From: Microbacterium forte | GTDB lineage: Bacteria; Actinomycetota; Actinomycetes; Actinomycetales; Microbacteriaceae | Reading direction: 5' to 3' | DNA: 64,000 nt | Assembly (NCBI RefSeq): GCF_031885415.1 | Contig: NZ_CP116871.1 | Location: forward strand, 3,689,260 to 3,753,259 | Part shown: one piece after another, positions 53,544-64,000 of the stretch | Position numbering within the stretch: position 1 is the stretch's first letter | Layout: each line of letters starts with the position of its first letter | Translations under genes and position numbers: made by a program | The notes under the pieces: model-generated | Seen by the model: the letters and a program-made list of their open reading frames with translations, nothing else | Database searches by the model: none | Told to the model about the DNA's origin: nothing

Positions 53544-54457
53544 CCGACATCCAGGACACCACGCCTGACGTCGCCGCCGTCAAGGCCGCGACGCTCATCG
53601 AGTCGCTCCCGTGGCTGAAGAAGTTCCGCGACCAGATCGTCGTCGTGAAGTACGGCGGCAACGCGATGGTCTCGGACGAGCTGCAGGAGGCGTTCGCGCA
53701 GGACATCGCGTATCTGAGGTACGTCGGCGTGCTGCCGGTGGTCGTGCATGGCGGTGGGCCCCAGATCTCCGACATGCTGCAGCGCCTCGAGATCCCGAGC
53801 GAGTTCAAGGGCGGCTACCGCGTCACCAACACCGAGGCGATCAGCGTGGTGCGCATGGTGCTCACCGGCCAGGTGAACCCGCAGCTGGTCTCGAAGATCA
53901 ACTCTCATGGTCCGATCGCGACCGGACTCAGCGGCGAGGATGCCGGGCTGTTCGGCGGGCGTCGCCGCGGCGTCGTGATCGACGGCGAGGAGATCGATCT
54001 CGGTCGCGTGGGCGACGTCGTCGAGGTGGACCCGACGCCCGTGCTCGACCACCTCGCGGCCGGACGCGTTCCCGTGGTCTCGAGCATCGCCCCCGACCTC
54101 GATCACCCGGGCCAGTCGCTGAACGTGAACGCGGATGCCGCGGCTGCCGCGCTCGCCGTGGCTCTCAAGGCGCGCAAGCTCGTCATTCTCACGGATGTCC
54201 CCGGGCTGTACGCCGACTGGCCCAACCGCGACTCTCTCGTGTCGCATCTCACCTCGGAGGCTCTCATCGAGATGCTGCCGACCCTCGAATCAGGCATGAT
54301 CCCGAAGATGAAGGCGTGCCTGGACGCGATCGAGGGCGGCGTCGACGCCGCCGCGATCATCGACGGACGCGTGCCGCACTCGGTGCTCGTCGAACTCTTC
54401 ACCAGCAAGGGAATCGGAACAGAAGTGGTCATGGGAAGCGCAGGAGTGAAGGCATGA
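53540..54457 (+). CDS. argB: Acetylglutamate kinase
   Basis: This 305-residue kinase phosphorylates N-acetylglutamate and is usually the arginine-feedback-controlled step. [10 protein letters not shown] at the N-terminus, [26 protein letters not shown] and the C-terminal [18 protein letters not shown] are present. The N-terminal ~25-residue helix before the core is the kind found in arginine-sensitive hexameric forms, which suggests feedback inhibition. Coupled to argJ and argD by ATGA overlaps. Confidence 0.96.
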   Translation: MTDIQDTTPDVAAVKAATLIESLPWLKKFRDQIVVVKYGGNAMVSDELQEAFAQDIAYLRYVGVLPVVVHGGGPQISDMLQRLEIPSEFKGGYRVTNTEAISVVRMVLTGQVNPQLVSKINSHGPIATGLSGEDAGLFGGRRRGVVIDGEEIDLGRVGDVVEVDPTPVLDHLAAGRVPVVSSIAPDLDHPGQSLNVNADAAAAALAVALKARKLVILTDVPGLYADWPNRDSLVSHLTSEALIEMLPTLESGMIPKMKACLDAIEGGVDAAAIIDGRVPHSVLVELFTSKGIGTEVVMGSAGVKA

Positions 54458-55661
54458 GCAACTGGCAGGATGACGCAGCGAGCGATCTGGTCCTCAACGC
54501 AGGTCCCCGGTTGGCGATGCTGACTCGCGGCGAGGGATCGTACCTCTGGGACTCCGAGGGCAAGCGCCACCTCGACTTCCTCGCCGGCATCGCGGTGACC
54601 TCGCTCGGTCACGCGCATCCGGTGTTCGTCGAGGCCGTGTCGACGCAGGCCGCGACCCTTGCGCATGTGTCGAACTACTTCGCGACACCGTCGCAGCTCG
54701 CGCTCGCCGCACGGTTGAAGCGTCTCGCCGGTGCCGGGATCGATGGGCGCGTGTTCTTCTCGAACTCCGGCGCCGAGGCGAACGAGGCCGCGTTCAAGCT
54801 CGCCCGCCTGCACGGCGGGACGGAGAAGCCCCGCATCCTCGCGCTCGAGAACGGATTCCACGGCCGGACCATGGGATCTCTCGCGCTCACGGCGAAGGCG
54901 GCCATGCGCGCGCCCTTCGAGCCGATGCCCGGGGGAGTCGAGCACATCCCGGCGACCATCGAGGCACTCGAGGCGGCGATCGACGACCGCGTCGCCGCCG
55001 TGATCGTCGAGCCGATCCAAGGTGAGGCAGGCGTCGTCGAGCTTCCTGAGGGATACCTGCAGGCCGCTCGCTCGCTCACTCTCAAGCACGGGGCCCTGCT
55101 CATCGTCGATGAGATCCAGACCGGGGCAGGGCGCACGGGCGCCTGGTTCGGCTTCAGCCACGAAGGCATCACGCCTGACGCCATCACGCTCGCGAAGGGC
55201 ATCGGCGGTGGCTTCCCGATCGGTGCTCTCGTGACCTACGGTGCGGCGAGCTCGCTCTTCACTCCCGGTTCGCACGGCTCCACGTTCGGCGGAAACCCGC
55301 TCGCGACGGCCGTCGCAGACGCGGTGCTCACCGAGATCGAGCGCGCAGGCCTCGTCGACAACGCCGCGCGTCGTGGGGAAGAGATCTTCGAGATCATCGC
55401 CGATATCGACTCGCCTCTGGTCACGGGAGTGCGTGGCCGCGGGCTCCTGATCGGGGTGGCGCTGGGCGCCCCCGTCGCGAATGAGGTGGTCGCCGCCGCT
55501 CAGGAGCGCGGCCTCATCGTGAACGCCGCCAACCCCGAGACCGTGCGCATCGCGCCGGCTCTCACGATCGGAGACGCCGAACTCGCCGAGTTCCGCGAGC
55601 TGTTCGCCGCGTCGCTCTCCGACGTCCAGACCTCCCTCGCCGAATCCGGAAAGGCCCTCGC

Positions 55662-55665
<4 letters not shown>
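54454..55665 (+). CDS. argD: Acetylornithine aminotransferase
   Basis: The 403-residue PLP enzyme converts N-acetylglutamate semialdehyde to N-acetylornithine. Class III aminotransferase features are [47 protein letters not shown] and the PLP lysine in [15 protein letters not shown]. Start ATG 54454 overlaps the argB stop; the frame further upstream is inside argB. Confidence 0.96.
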
Positions 55666-58021
<2,356 letters not shown>

Positions 58022-58061
58022 CCGACGAACAGGTGGAGCGCAGCGACCTGCACGACCCCAG

Positions 58062-58100
58062 ACGGCCCGCGGAACTCTCGGCGAGAGTTCCGCGGGCCGT
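58062..58100. terminator. Perfect 18-bp hairpin between argH and the DUF1349 gene
   Basis: ACGGCCCGCGGAACTCTC (58062-58079) and its exact complement (58083-58100) enclose a GGC loop. It lies 40 nt after argH and 43 nt after the convergent gene's stop, so it can serve both. There is no T-run. A partial copy of the right arm (GTTCCGTGGGCGTTCG) follows at 58118. Confidence 0.7.
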
Positions 58101-58143
58101 TCGGCGCTCCGCAGAGCGTTCCGTGGGCGTTCGCGCGGTGGGG

Positions 58144-58731
58144 TCAGTGCAGTGCGACGTCTGCCGCCGAGCGCGTCCAGCGGGTGAAGCGGACGACGAG
58201 TCCGGAGCGCGTGGGGCCCGCGAGGAACGGGCCGGCGGATGCCGTGGCCTCACCGTCGAACGGCGCCACGCGCACCAGGCGCCATTCGCCGTCGTCGGCG
58301 CGTGCACGCACGATCACGGCATCCGGCCAGCGGCTCACACGAACCGTGATCTCGCTGCCGTGCCAGTCGTCGACATAGCCGACCGACCAGTCCGAGCGGA
58401 TGTCGGTGACGACGGCGCCGAGACCGAGATGGCCGTCGGCGTACTCGACTCCCGCTTTGATCCAGTGCTCGTCGTCGGTGCGCACGAAGACTCCGGCCTG
58501 GTCGAACTGGCCGTCCCAGGGGGCGCGGAACGACACGTCCATCGCCTCGCCCACTTCCAGGGGTGCGAGCAGCGCGTGCTCGGTGTCGTGCACGAACCCG
58601 TAGGCGGTGTGCCGCCAGGCGTCGCTCCCTTCTACGGCGGTCGCGTCCAGGTGGTCGCCGTCGGAGGCGAGATGAGCGGGAGCGTGGGTCCACGACCCTT
58701 CGGACCAGGGGATGATGTCTGATTCAGGCAT
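58144..58731 (-). CDS. DUF1349 domain-containing protein
   Basis: This 195-residue protein is a DUF1349 (concanavalin-like beta-sandwich) protein with no signal peptide: DAWRHTAYGFVHDTEHALL, QAGVFVRTDDEHWIKAGVEY, SVGYVDDWHGSEITVRVSR and a C-terminal strand set. Relatives are found in many bacteria and in the yeast-type Ree1 group; no enzymatic role is known. The ATG is 8 nt after a TATAGT box. It is head to head with the SatD gene across an AT-rich 59-bp gap. Confidence 0.82.
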   Translation of the reverse strand: MPESDIIPWSEGSWTHAPAHLASDGDHLDATAVEGSDAWRHTAYGFVHDTEHALLAPLEVGEAMDVSFRAPWDGQFDQAGVFVRTDDEHWIKAGVEYADGHLGLGAVVTDIRSDWSVGYVDDWHGSEITVRVSRWPDAVIVRARADDGEWRLVRVAPFDGEATASAGPFLAGPTRSGLVVRFTRWTRSAADVALH

Positions 58732-58739
58732 GTTCTTAG

Positions 58740-58745
58740 ACTATA
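58740..58745 (-). promoter_or_regulatory. -10 box of leaderless DUF1349 promoter
   Basis: On the minus strand TATAGT, a near-consensus -10, ends 8 nt before the ATG at 58731. Confidence 0.5.
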
Positions 58746-58774
58746 GCCAAATAAGGCATAAATGGAAGTTATTC

Positions 58775-58790
58775 GTGATACGGTTATCAC
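58775..58790 (+). promoter_or_regulatory. Palindromic operator candidate at the SatD gene start
   Basis: GTGATA-CGGT-TATCAC is a perfect 6-bp inverted repeat ending right before ATG 58791. It contains the probable -10 TACGGT (58779-58784, 6 nt before the ATG), so a bound repressor would cover the start of transcription. Confidence 0.5.
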
Positions 58791-59435
58791 ATGGTCATCG
58801 CCGTACTCGCCGACATCGTGGGCTCTCGCAAGCTCGACGATCGTTCGGCAGCGCAGCGCATCCTCGATGACGCGATCGCTCGCGTCGAGGAGCATCTGCC
58901 CCTCGCGCACCACGCGCTGACGCCCACGGTGGGGGATGAGCAGCAGGGCGTGTACCTCGAACTCGAGGACGCGATGGTGTCGCTGCTGATGATCCAGCTC
59001 GCGCTTCCCGACGGCATCGCCTTCCGATTCGGGATCGGCGTCGGCGATGTGCGTTCGGTCGACTCCGTGCACGGCGAACTCGCCGATGGGCCGGGGTGGT
59101 ACGCGGCACGCGCCGCGATCGAGACCGTGCACGCGAGGGAGAACCGCACCGTGCCGCGCACGCGGACGTGGATTGTCGGAGCCCCGGGGCAGGATGAGGT
59201 CATGGAGAGCACCATCGCCGCGTCGAACGCCTACCTCCTCGTCCGCGACGAGCTGGTCGGGGCGATGAACGAGCGTGAACGGCGTCTGACCTATGGGCGC
59301 CTGGTCGGCAGGTCGCAGCACGACCTCGCGGCTGAGGAGGGCATCTCGCAGCCCAGCGTCTCGAAGTCGCTGCGCAGCGCCGGCAGCGCCGCCCTCATCG
59401 AAGGGGTGGCCGCGCTGAGGGGGTCGAGCGCATGA
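58791..59435 (+). CDS. SatD family protein
   Basis: The 214-residue protein has the SatD pattern: VIAVLADIVGSRKLDDR at the start, LTPTVGDEQQGVYLELEDA, and FRFGIGVGDVRS. A C-terminal part contains a helix-turn-helix-like segment (SQHDLAAEEGISQPSVSKSL). The N-terminal half has the look of a nucleotide-cyclase-like fold (DIVGS, GDEQQG), an inference. SatD was named for acid tolerance in streptococci; function is unresolved. It overlaps the following membrane-protein gene by ATGA, which suggests they act together. Confidence 0.85.
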   Translation: MVIAVLADIVGSRKLDDRSAAQRILDDAIARVEEHLPLAHHALTPTVGDEQQGVYLELEDAMVSLLMIQLALPDGIAFRFGIGVGDVRSVDSVHGELADGPGWYAARAAIETVHARENRTVPRTRTWIVGAPGQDEVMESTIAASNAYLLVRDELVGAMNERERRLTYGRLVGRSQHDLAAEEGISQPSVSKSLRSAGSAALIEGVAALRGSSA

Positions 59436-60331
59436 TCGTCGCCGGATTCATCCTGCTGGCCGTGGGCTCAGCCGATCTCGTGCGCCAGTTCGCCCCACGC
59501 CGATGGGTCGGCTACCTCACTGTCGCAGTGATGCTCCTTCTGCTCGGCAGCGTGAGCGACGCGCTGCTGCCCATGGTCCTCGGGCTCGTGGTCGGCGCGC
59601 TCTGGGTGTGGTGCATGCCGGCGGAGAGGCGCGCGCCACTCGGTTTCTGGCCCGCCGTGCTGCTCGGTGGGCTGAGCATCGGATCGGTCGTGTGGCTGGG
59701 GGCTCGCACGGATGCCGGCCTGATCGGGTCTGTGTGGAGTGTGCGCTCCCCGTTCGGAGAGATCCCGTTCGATCTCGCGCTCCTCACCGTGGGCACAGGG
59801 GTGTTCCTGTTGGAGTCCGCGAATCTCGTGGTCCGGGCAGCGCTCGACGGCGAGCACACGTGGCGGCCTGCCGAGTTGAGGCGAGCCGCGGTGCTCGACT
59901 CTCCAGACGGGCAGCCGACTGCGTCCGACACCCCGGTCGCGCATCCGGTGGTCCCTGGCGCCCAGGCTGACGACGGCGTGATCGGAGTCATCGGTGAGGC
60001 CGGCGTGGGTGCGGCAGACACGGTGGCCGCAGCGCAGTCCGAGCCGGCGGGCGAAGCCGACGCCGTGCCCGCACGCGATCCCCGGGCGGGTTTCAAGGGC
60101 GGGCGACTGATCGGCCCGCTCGAACGCATCCTCGTGATGCTTCTCACCCTGGCCGCCGCGTATCCGATTCTCGCCGCGATGCTGGCAGCCAAGGGAATCG
60201 TCCGCTTCCCCGAGATCTCTCGAGACGGGGAGACCGGAGCCCGCGCAGAGTACTTCCTCGTCGGCAGCCTCGTGAGCTGGGTCATCGGGTTGGGGGCCGC
60301 ATTCCTGGTGTGGTGGGCGGCGCACAGCTGA
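59432..60331 (+). CDS. Membrane protein paired with SatD (DUF3307-like)
   Basis: This 299-residue protein has four to five membrane segments in the first ~130 residues and a polar Ala/Asp-rich loop (~140-215). The C-terminal part, starting GRLIGPLERILVMLLTLAA and ending in AEYFLVGSLVSWVIG, has the layout of the end of DUF3307 proteins, the usual partner of SatD in other phyla. Here the N-terminal half differs from classical DUF3307. Function unknown; coupling to SatD is seen directly in the four-base overlap. Confidence 0.7.
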   Translation: MIVAGFILLAVGSADLVRQFAPRRWVGYLTVAVMLLLLGSVSDALLPMVLGLVVGALWVWCMPAERRAPLGFWPAVLLGGLSIGSVVWLGARTDAGLIGSVWSVRSPFGEIPFDLALLTVGTGVFLLESANLVVRAALDGEHTWRPAELRRAAVLDSPDGQPTASDTPVAHPVVPGAQADDGVIGVIGEAGVGAADTVAAAQSEPAGEADAVPARDPRAGFKGGRLIGPLERILVMLLTLAAAYPILAAMLAAKGIVRFPEISRDGETGARAEYFLVGSLVSWVIGLGAAFLVWWAAHS

Positions 60332-60371
60332 TCGGACGCGGTCACGGCGATTCGCCTGCCCCGACCGCTGA

Positions 60372-60377
60372 TAGCCT
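60372..60377 (+). promoter_or_regulatory. -10 box of leaderless tyrS promoter
   Basis: TAGCCT is 7 nt before GTG 60385; no ribosome site is visible. Confidence 0.45.
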
Positions 60378-60384
60378 GGGGCGC

Positions 60385-61686
60385 GTGTCGAATTCCGCTC
60401 TGACGACGGCCCCGCCGGCGATCGACCCCACGTTCGAGAACGTGTGGGACGAACTGCTGTGGCGCGGCCTCGTCCACGTGTCCACTGACCAGGAGGCGCT
60501 GCGCGCCCTTCTCGCCGGGGACCCGATCACGTATTACTGCGGTTTCGACCCCACTGCTCCCAGCCTGCACCTCGGAAACCTGGTGCAGCTGCTGACGCTG
60601 CGTCGCATTCAGCTCGCCGGCCACAAGCCGCTCGGCCTCGTCGGCGGCTCCACCGGTCTGATCGGCGACCCTCGGCCGACGGCGGAGCGCACACTCAACA
60701 CCCGTGAGACGGTCGAGGAGTGGGTGGGGCGCCTGCGGACGCAGGTCGAGCGCTACCTGAGCTTCGAGGGCGAGAACGCGGCGCGAATCGTCAACAACCT
60801 CGACTGGACCGCGCCGCTGTCGGCGATCGACTTCCTGCGCGAGATCGGCAAGTACTACCGTGTCGGCACGATGCTCAAGAAGGATGCTGTCGCCGCGCGT
60901 CTGAACTCGGACGAGGGCATCAGCTACACCGAGTTCAGCTACCAGATCCTGCAGGGGATGGACTTCCTCGAGCTCTACCGGCAGTACGACTGCGTTCTGC
61001 AGACGGGCGGCTCCGACCAGTGGGGCAACCTGACCAGCGGCACCGACCTCATCCGTCGCGCCGAAGGGGCCTCGGCGCACGCCATCGGCACACCGCTGAT
61101 CACGAACAGCGACGGGACCAAGTTCGGCAAGAGCGAGGGCAACGCCGTCTGGCTCGACCCCGAGATGTGCAGCCCGTACCGGATGTACCAGTTCTGGCTG
61201 AGCACCGCGGATGCCGACGTGATCGAGCGGCTCAAGGTGTTCACTTTCCTGACCCGTGCAGAGATCGAGGAGTACGAGGCTCTCGTCGAGTCCGAGCCGT
61301 TCCGGCGTGCAGCGCAGAAGCGCCTCGCGCTCGAGGTCGTGGCGACCGTCCACGGGATCGATGCGACGGCCGCCGTGATCGCGGCATCCGAAGCGCTGTT
61401 CGGTCAGGGCGACCTGACCGCTCTCGACGCGTCGACGCTGCGCACCGCCCTCGAGGAGCTCCCGCACGCGACAGTCGACGCCGGTTCACCGGTCGTGGAT
61501 GCGCTCGTCGCCACGGGGCTGGTATCCAGCCTGTCCGAAGCGCGCCGCGCGATCAGTCAGGGCGGGGTGTCGCTCGACGGCGCACGCGTCGAGGACGACT
61601 CGGCCACAGTCCAGGGGACTCTTCCGGGCGGGGTCTCCGTGCTGCGCCGCGGCAAGAAGACTCTCGCGGGAGTCTTCCTCGGCTGA
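60385..61686 (+). CDS. tyrS: Tyrosyl-tRNA synthetase
   Basis: The 433-residue class I synthetase charges tRNA-Tyr. The HIGH-type motif appears as SLHLGN, the KMSKS-type loop as KFGKS in SDGTKFGKSEGNAVWLDP, and YYCGFDPTAPS and QTGGSDQWGNL form the tyrosine pocket. An S4 RNA-binding domain is at the C-terminus (~370-433, ARRAISQGGVSLDGARV). GTG 60385 is supported by the -10 box 7 nt upstream; the frame continues further back without conservation. A hairpin follows. Confidence 0.96.
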   Translation: MSNSALTTAPPAIDPTFENVWDELLWRGLVHVSTDQEALRALLAGDPITYYCGFDPTAPSLHLGNLVQLLTLRRIQLAGHKPLGLVGGSTGLIGDPRPTAERTLNTRETVEEWVGRLRTQVERYLSFEGENAARIVNNLDWTAPLSAIDFLREIGKYYRVGTMLKKDAVAARLNSDEGISYTEFSYQILQGMDFLELYRQYDCVLQTGGSDQWGNLTSGTDLIRRAEGASAHAIGTPLITNSDGTKFGKSEGNAVWLDPEMCSPYRMYQFWLSTADADVIERLKVFTFLTRAEIEEYEALVESEPFRRAAQKRLALEVVATVHGIDATAAVIAASEALFGQGDLTALDASTLRTALEELPHATVDAGSPVVDALVATGLVSSLSEARRAISQGGVSLDGARVEDDSATVQGTLPGGVSVLRRGKKTLAGVFLG

Positions 61687-61707
61687 AGATCTGTTGCTGA
61701 TCGTGTG

Positions 61708-61743
61708 ACGGCGGTCGTCTGAGGATTCTCGGGCGACCGCCGT
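61708..61743 (+). terminator. Terminator-like hairpin after tyrS
   Basis: ACGGCGGTCG (61708-61717) and CGACCGCCGT (61734-61743) pair exactly around a 16-nt loop, 22 nt after the tyrS stop. Confidence 0.6.
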
Positions 61744-61779
61744 CGCGCTTCCCCCCCACCCAGCTCGTCAGGAGAGCCG

Positions 61780-62577
61780 ATGCCGTTCACGCCGAGTCAC
61801 GCGCTGGTCGCCCTGCCCTTCATCCGCACCCCGCTCGTGCCCGCCGCGATCGCGATCGGAGCCATGACGCCGGACCTTCCCCTGTTCCTCAGGGGGGTCG
61901 GCCTCCCGTATTCGTTCACCCACACGTTCGGCAACGTGCTCTGGACAGCGCTGGTCGCGTTCGTCCTGTTTCTGCTGTGGCGCGTGGTGCTGCGCCCGGC
62001 GGTCGGCGAACTGTCGCCGCTCTGGCTGGCTCGGCGACTGCCCGTCGAGTGGGCGCAGTCCGGTATCGAGGCGGCCAGAGCGGCCGTCGGCGTCGGGGCG
62101 CAGAATCGGCTGTATCCCCTCATGCTCGCGGCGTCGCTGGTGCTGGGCGTCCTGACGCACATCGTCTGGGATCTGTTCACGCACGAGGGGCGATGGGGAG
62201 TGGATGCGCTTCCCGCGCTGGACGACATGTGGGGGCCGCTCACCGGGTACAAATGGCTGCAGCACGGATCGAGCGTGATCGGGTTGCTCATCATCGGCAT
62301 CTGGGCGATCCGACGGCTGCAGAGCGCCGACCCTCGCGAAGACGTCGAGCGCGCGATGCCGGCAGCCGTCAGGCTCGCCTGGTGGCTGTCGCTTCCCGCA
62401 GTGCTGGTCACCGCGTGGATCCTGGGATACGCGGCATACGGACCCTTCACCGCGGGGTTCACGTATCAGCATCTGGCCTATCGGATGCTGCCGCCGGCCT
62501 GTGCGCTGTGGGGTGTCCTGACACTCGCATTGTGCCTCTCACTGCCGTTGTTCCGCCGTCTTCACCAGCGCGGCTGA
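61780..62577 (+). CDS. DUF4184 family membrane protein
   Basis: The 265-residue membrane protein matches DUF4184: MPFTPSHALVALPFIRTPL at the start, AIGAMTPDLPLFL, HTFGNVLWTALVAF, and THIVWDLFTHEGRWGVD in the middle, with six membrane segments. The conserved His and Asp residues (SHA, PDLP, HxxWDxFTH) resemble the metal-binding pattern of membrane phospholipase-like YdjM/LexA-regulated hydrolases, but no activity is proven. The ATG follows AGGAG. Its end overlaps the convergent CoA-transferase gene by 16 bp. Confidence 0.85.
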   Translation: MPFTPSHALVALPFIRTPLVPAAIAIGAMTPDLPLFLRGVGLPYSFTHTFGNVLWTALVAFVLFLLWRVVLRPAVGELSPLWLARRLPVEWAQSGIEAARAAVGVGAQNRLYPLMLAASLVLGVLTHIVWDLFTHEGRWGVDALPALDDMWGPLTGYKWLQHGSSVIGLLIIGIWAIRRLQSADPREDVERAMPAAVRLAWWLSLPAVLVTAWILGYAAYGPFTAGFTYQHLAYRMLPPACALWGVLTLALCLSLPLFRRLHQRG

Positions 62578-63890
62578 TCCGACCCCCAGCGGTGGGGAGC
62601 CGCGAACTCGAGGCCGGGGAGCACTGACGCGGCGGTGGTGACCGTCTGCCCGGCGACATCGAACACGGAGGTGTGGGCGGTGAGGTCCAGCTCCTGCCCC
62701 GCTTCCGGCTGGGAGCACCGCGGCATGCCGAGAAGCTCGGCTGCGACGCGACGCAGTGAGGTCCGCACCACCCAGCCGCCGCCCTCACGCCGCCGTCGTT
62801 CGAGCAGCGAGACGACCGCGGCCGCGAGAAGATACCCCGTGCTGTGGTCGAGGGCCTGCGCGGGCAGAACCCCGGGGCGATCACCGTCGGGGCTCTCGAT
62901 CATGGATATCCCGGACTCCGCCTGCACCAGGCTGTCGAACCCGGCTCTCGACGGCTCGTCGATTCCCCACGCGCTGAGCTGGGCGACCACCAGCGCAGGA
63001 TGCCGTTCGAGGAGTGCAGATGCAGAGAGACCGAGGCGGTCGAGGGATTCCGGCCGATACCCCAGGACGACGACGTCGGCCGCAGCGAGCAGCTCCTCGA
63101 ACCGATCTGTGCGGGCCTCGAGCAATGTCGACCTCTTGCCGTGGCCGGTATCGAGGTGCTGCCATTCGGGTTCGACCAGGTCCGGTGGGTCGACGCGAAG
63201 CACGTCGGCGCCCAGAAGTGCGAGAGTGCGGGTGCAGACAGGGCCGGCGATCACTCGTGTCAGGTCGAGTACTCGCACGCCGGTGAGAGGCGCGAGACTG
63301 TGCCGTTCATCGGTCCCGTGTCGCCCGGGGCGAGGTGCGAGGTCGATCCGCTCGACCTGGAGCAGGGGAGTGGCGCGCAGTCTCGCGTCGCGCTCTGGGT
63401 TCTCCTGCAGCACCGGCACTGCCAGCCCGCGTGCGAGCGTGATCCGCTCGACCGCCTCGGTGACACTCAGCGGCAGGATGGCAGTGCGCACATCGTCGGC
63501 GTCGGCGTCGGCGGTCAGTCCGAGCCCGGCCTGCAGGCGCGTCGCGTGGTGCGGATAGTTTCCGTGCGTGCGGACCCACCGGTCGGATGCTCGGAAGAAC
63601 CCCGAGTACGGCGACCAGACATCGGGGGAGAGACCATCGATCGTCAGAGCCCGATCGCTCCGATATGCGGCGGCGATGCGATCGGGGTCGGGAGAAGGGC
63701 CTATGCCGGACGCCAGACAGACGGCGCGCACGCTCGCCCATGCCAGATCACCCGTTGCCAGGCGCGATGGGAGGGGCACGGCATGAGGGGGCGGCGCAGC
63801 GCTGGCGGCGGGGTGCGGCTCGACACCGAGCTCTGCCCACACCCGGTCCAACAGCCCGAGAGCGGGGTCGAGATTCGTCGGCTCGTTCAC
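62562..63890 (-). CDS. CaiB/BaiF-type (family III) CoA transferase
   Basis: This 442-residue protein has a family III CoA-transferase core at ~200-400: PLTGVRVLDLTRVIAGPVCT, LALLGADVLRVDPP, VVVLGYRPESLDRLG, and the catalytic Asp348 in ALDHSTGYLLAAAVVSLL. The first ~195 residues precede the usual N-terminus of the family and contain WSPYSGFFRASDRWVRTHGN, which looks like the second half of a CaiB domain, so the protein may be a rearranged double-domain form. The substrate is unknown. The GTG start lies 6 nt after a TACGAT box on the minus strand. Confidence 0.85.
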   Translation of the reverse strand: MNEPTNLDPALGLLDRVWAELGVEPHPAASAAPPPHAVPLPSRLATGDLAWASVRAVCLASGIGPSPDPDRIAAAYRSDRALTIDGLSPDVWSPYSGFFRASDRWVRTHGNYPHHATRLQAGLGLTADADADDVRTAILPLSVTEAVERITLARGLAVPVLQENPERDARLRATPLLQVERIDLAPRPGRHGTDERHSLAPLTGVRVLDLTRVIAGPVCTRTLALLGADVLRVDPPDLVEPEWQHLDTGHGKRSTLLEARTDRFEELLAAADVVVLGYRPESLDRLGLSASALLERHPALVVAQLSAWGIDEPSRAGFDSLVQAESGISMIESPDGDRPGVLPAQALDHSTGYLLAAAVVSLLERRRREGGGWVVRTSLRRVAAELLGMPRCSQPEAGQELDLTAHTSVFDVAGQTVTTAASVLPGLEFAAPHRWGSDQPRW

Positions 63891-63896
63891 GCTGCG

Positions 63897-63902
63897 ATCG
63901 TA
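63897..63902 (-). promoter_or_regulatory. -10 box of leaderless CoA-transferase promoter
   Basis: On the minus strand TACGAT ends 6 nt before the GTG at 63890. The remaining ~100 nt to the window end hold nothing I can identify. Confidence 0.4.
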
Positions 63903-64000
63903 CTCGTGGCGGCGATGTGAGACGAATACCGGCGCTGGACTGGGAAAAGATCCATCGAACGATGCGGCGACACGCCCGGGGGTGGTGGCCCGATTTGCCA

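Overview
The window is a 64 kb piece of a high-GC actinobacterial chromosome, most likely from Microbacteriaceae (Microbacterium or a close relative). This is an inference from gene content and order: prfB-ftsE-ftsX-smpB, lexA facing a LysM gene, DUF1844 facing infC-rpmI-rplT, hisC-hisB-hisH, LigD/Ku, DUF3039 and DUF2510 proteins. Almost everything looks like core chromosome. I saw no phage, insertion sequence, plasmid gene or CRISPR array, and only one tRNA.

Layout. 1-10 kb: end of a membrane permease, DUF3039, pncB, murI-rph-rdgB, a DHFR-fold protein under a striking 12-bp inverted repeat, a cation efflux protein, the divergent NHEJ pair ligD/ku, a DedA protein and tRNA-Leu. 10-15 kb: a compact seven-gene Tad/Flp pilus locus. 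14.8-24 kb: NUDIX-MFS pair, prfB, a DUF2510 membrane protein, ftsE-ftsX, smpB and an S9 peptidase; two 16-bp tandem-repeat arrays flank the NUDIX-MFS-prfB block. 24-32 kb: lexA facing a DivS-like LysM gene, histidine genes interrupted by a MinD-like ATPase, SseB and DUF3626. 32-35 kb: DUF1844, infC (AUC start codon), rpmI, rplT, an rRNA methyltransferase. 35-42 kb: a two-component system fused as an operon to a TAXI solute-binding protein, then a gluABCD-type ABC importer. 42-48 kb: pheS-pheT, DUF402, a reductase. 48-51 kb: TPP riboswitch, thiM and a ThiE-ThiD-TenA fusion. 51-58 kb: argCJBDFH, preceded by a short arginine-rich ORF. 58-64 kb: DUF1349 facing a SatD/membrane-protein pair, tyrS, DUF4184 and a CoA transferase.

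How it works together. Most operons are translationally coupled by 1- to 4-base overlaps (ATGA, GTGA, TGATG). About twenty genes begin 6-9 nt after a TAnnnT -10 box, which points to leaderless transcripts as the default. The exceptions carry long leaders and are the sites with visible RNA-level control: the TPP riboswitch, the infC leader and the arg leader.

The best candidate for something undescribed is at 51.1-51.3 kb. A 27-codon ORF with its own leaderless promoter ends in six arginine codons just before argC, and can be followed by two mutually exclusive hairpins. This is the layout of an arginine attenuation leader, in a cluster that lacks both argR and argG. Second-tier candidates are the repeat arrays, the operator-like repeat at 4.7 kb, and the sensor operon with a TAXI binding protein.
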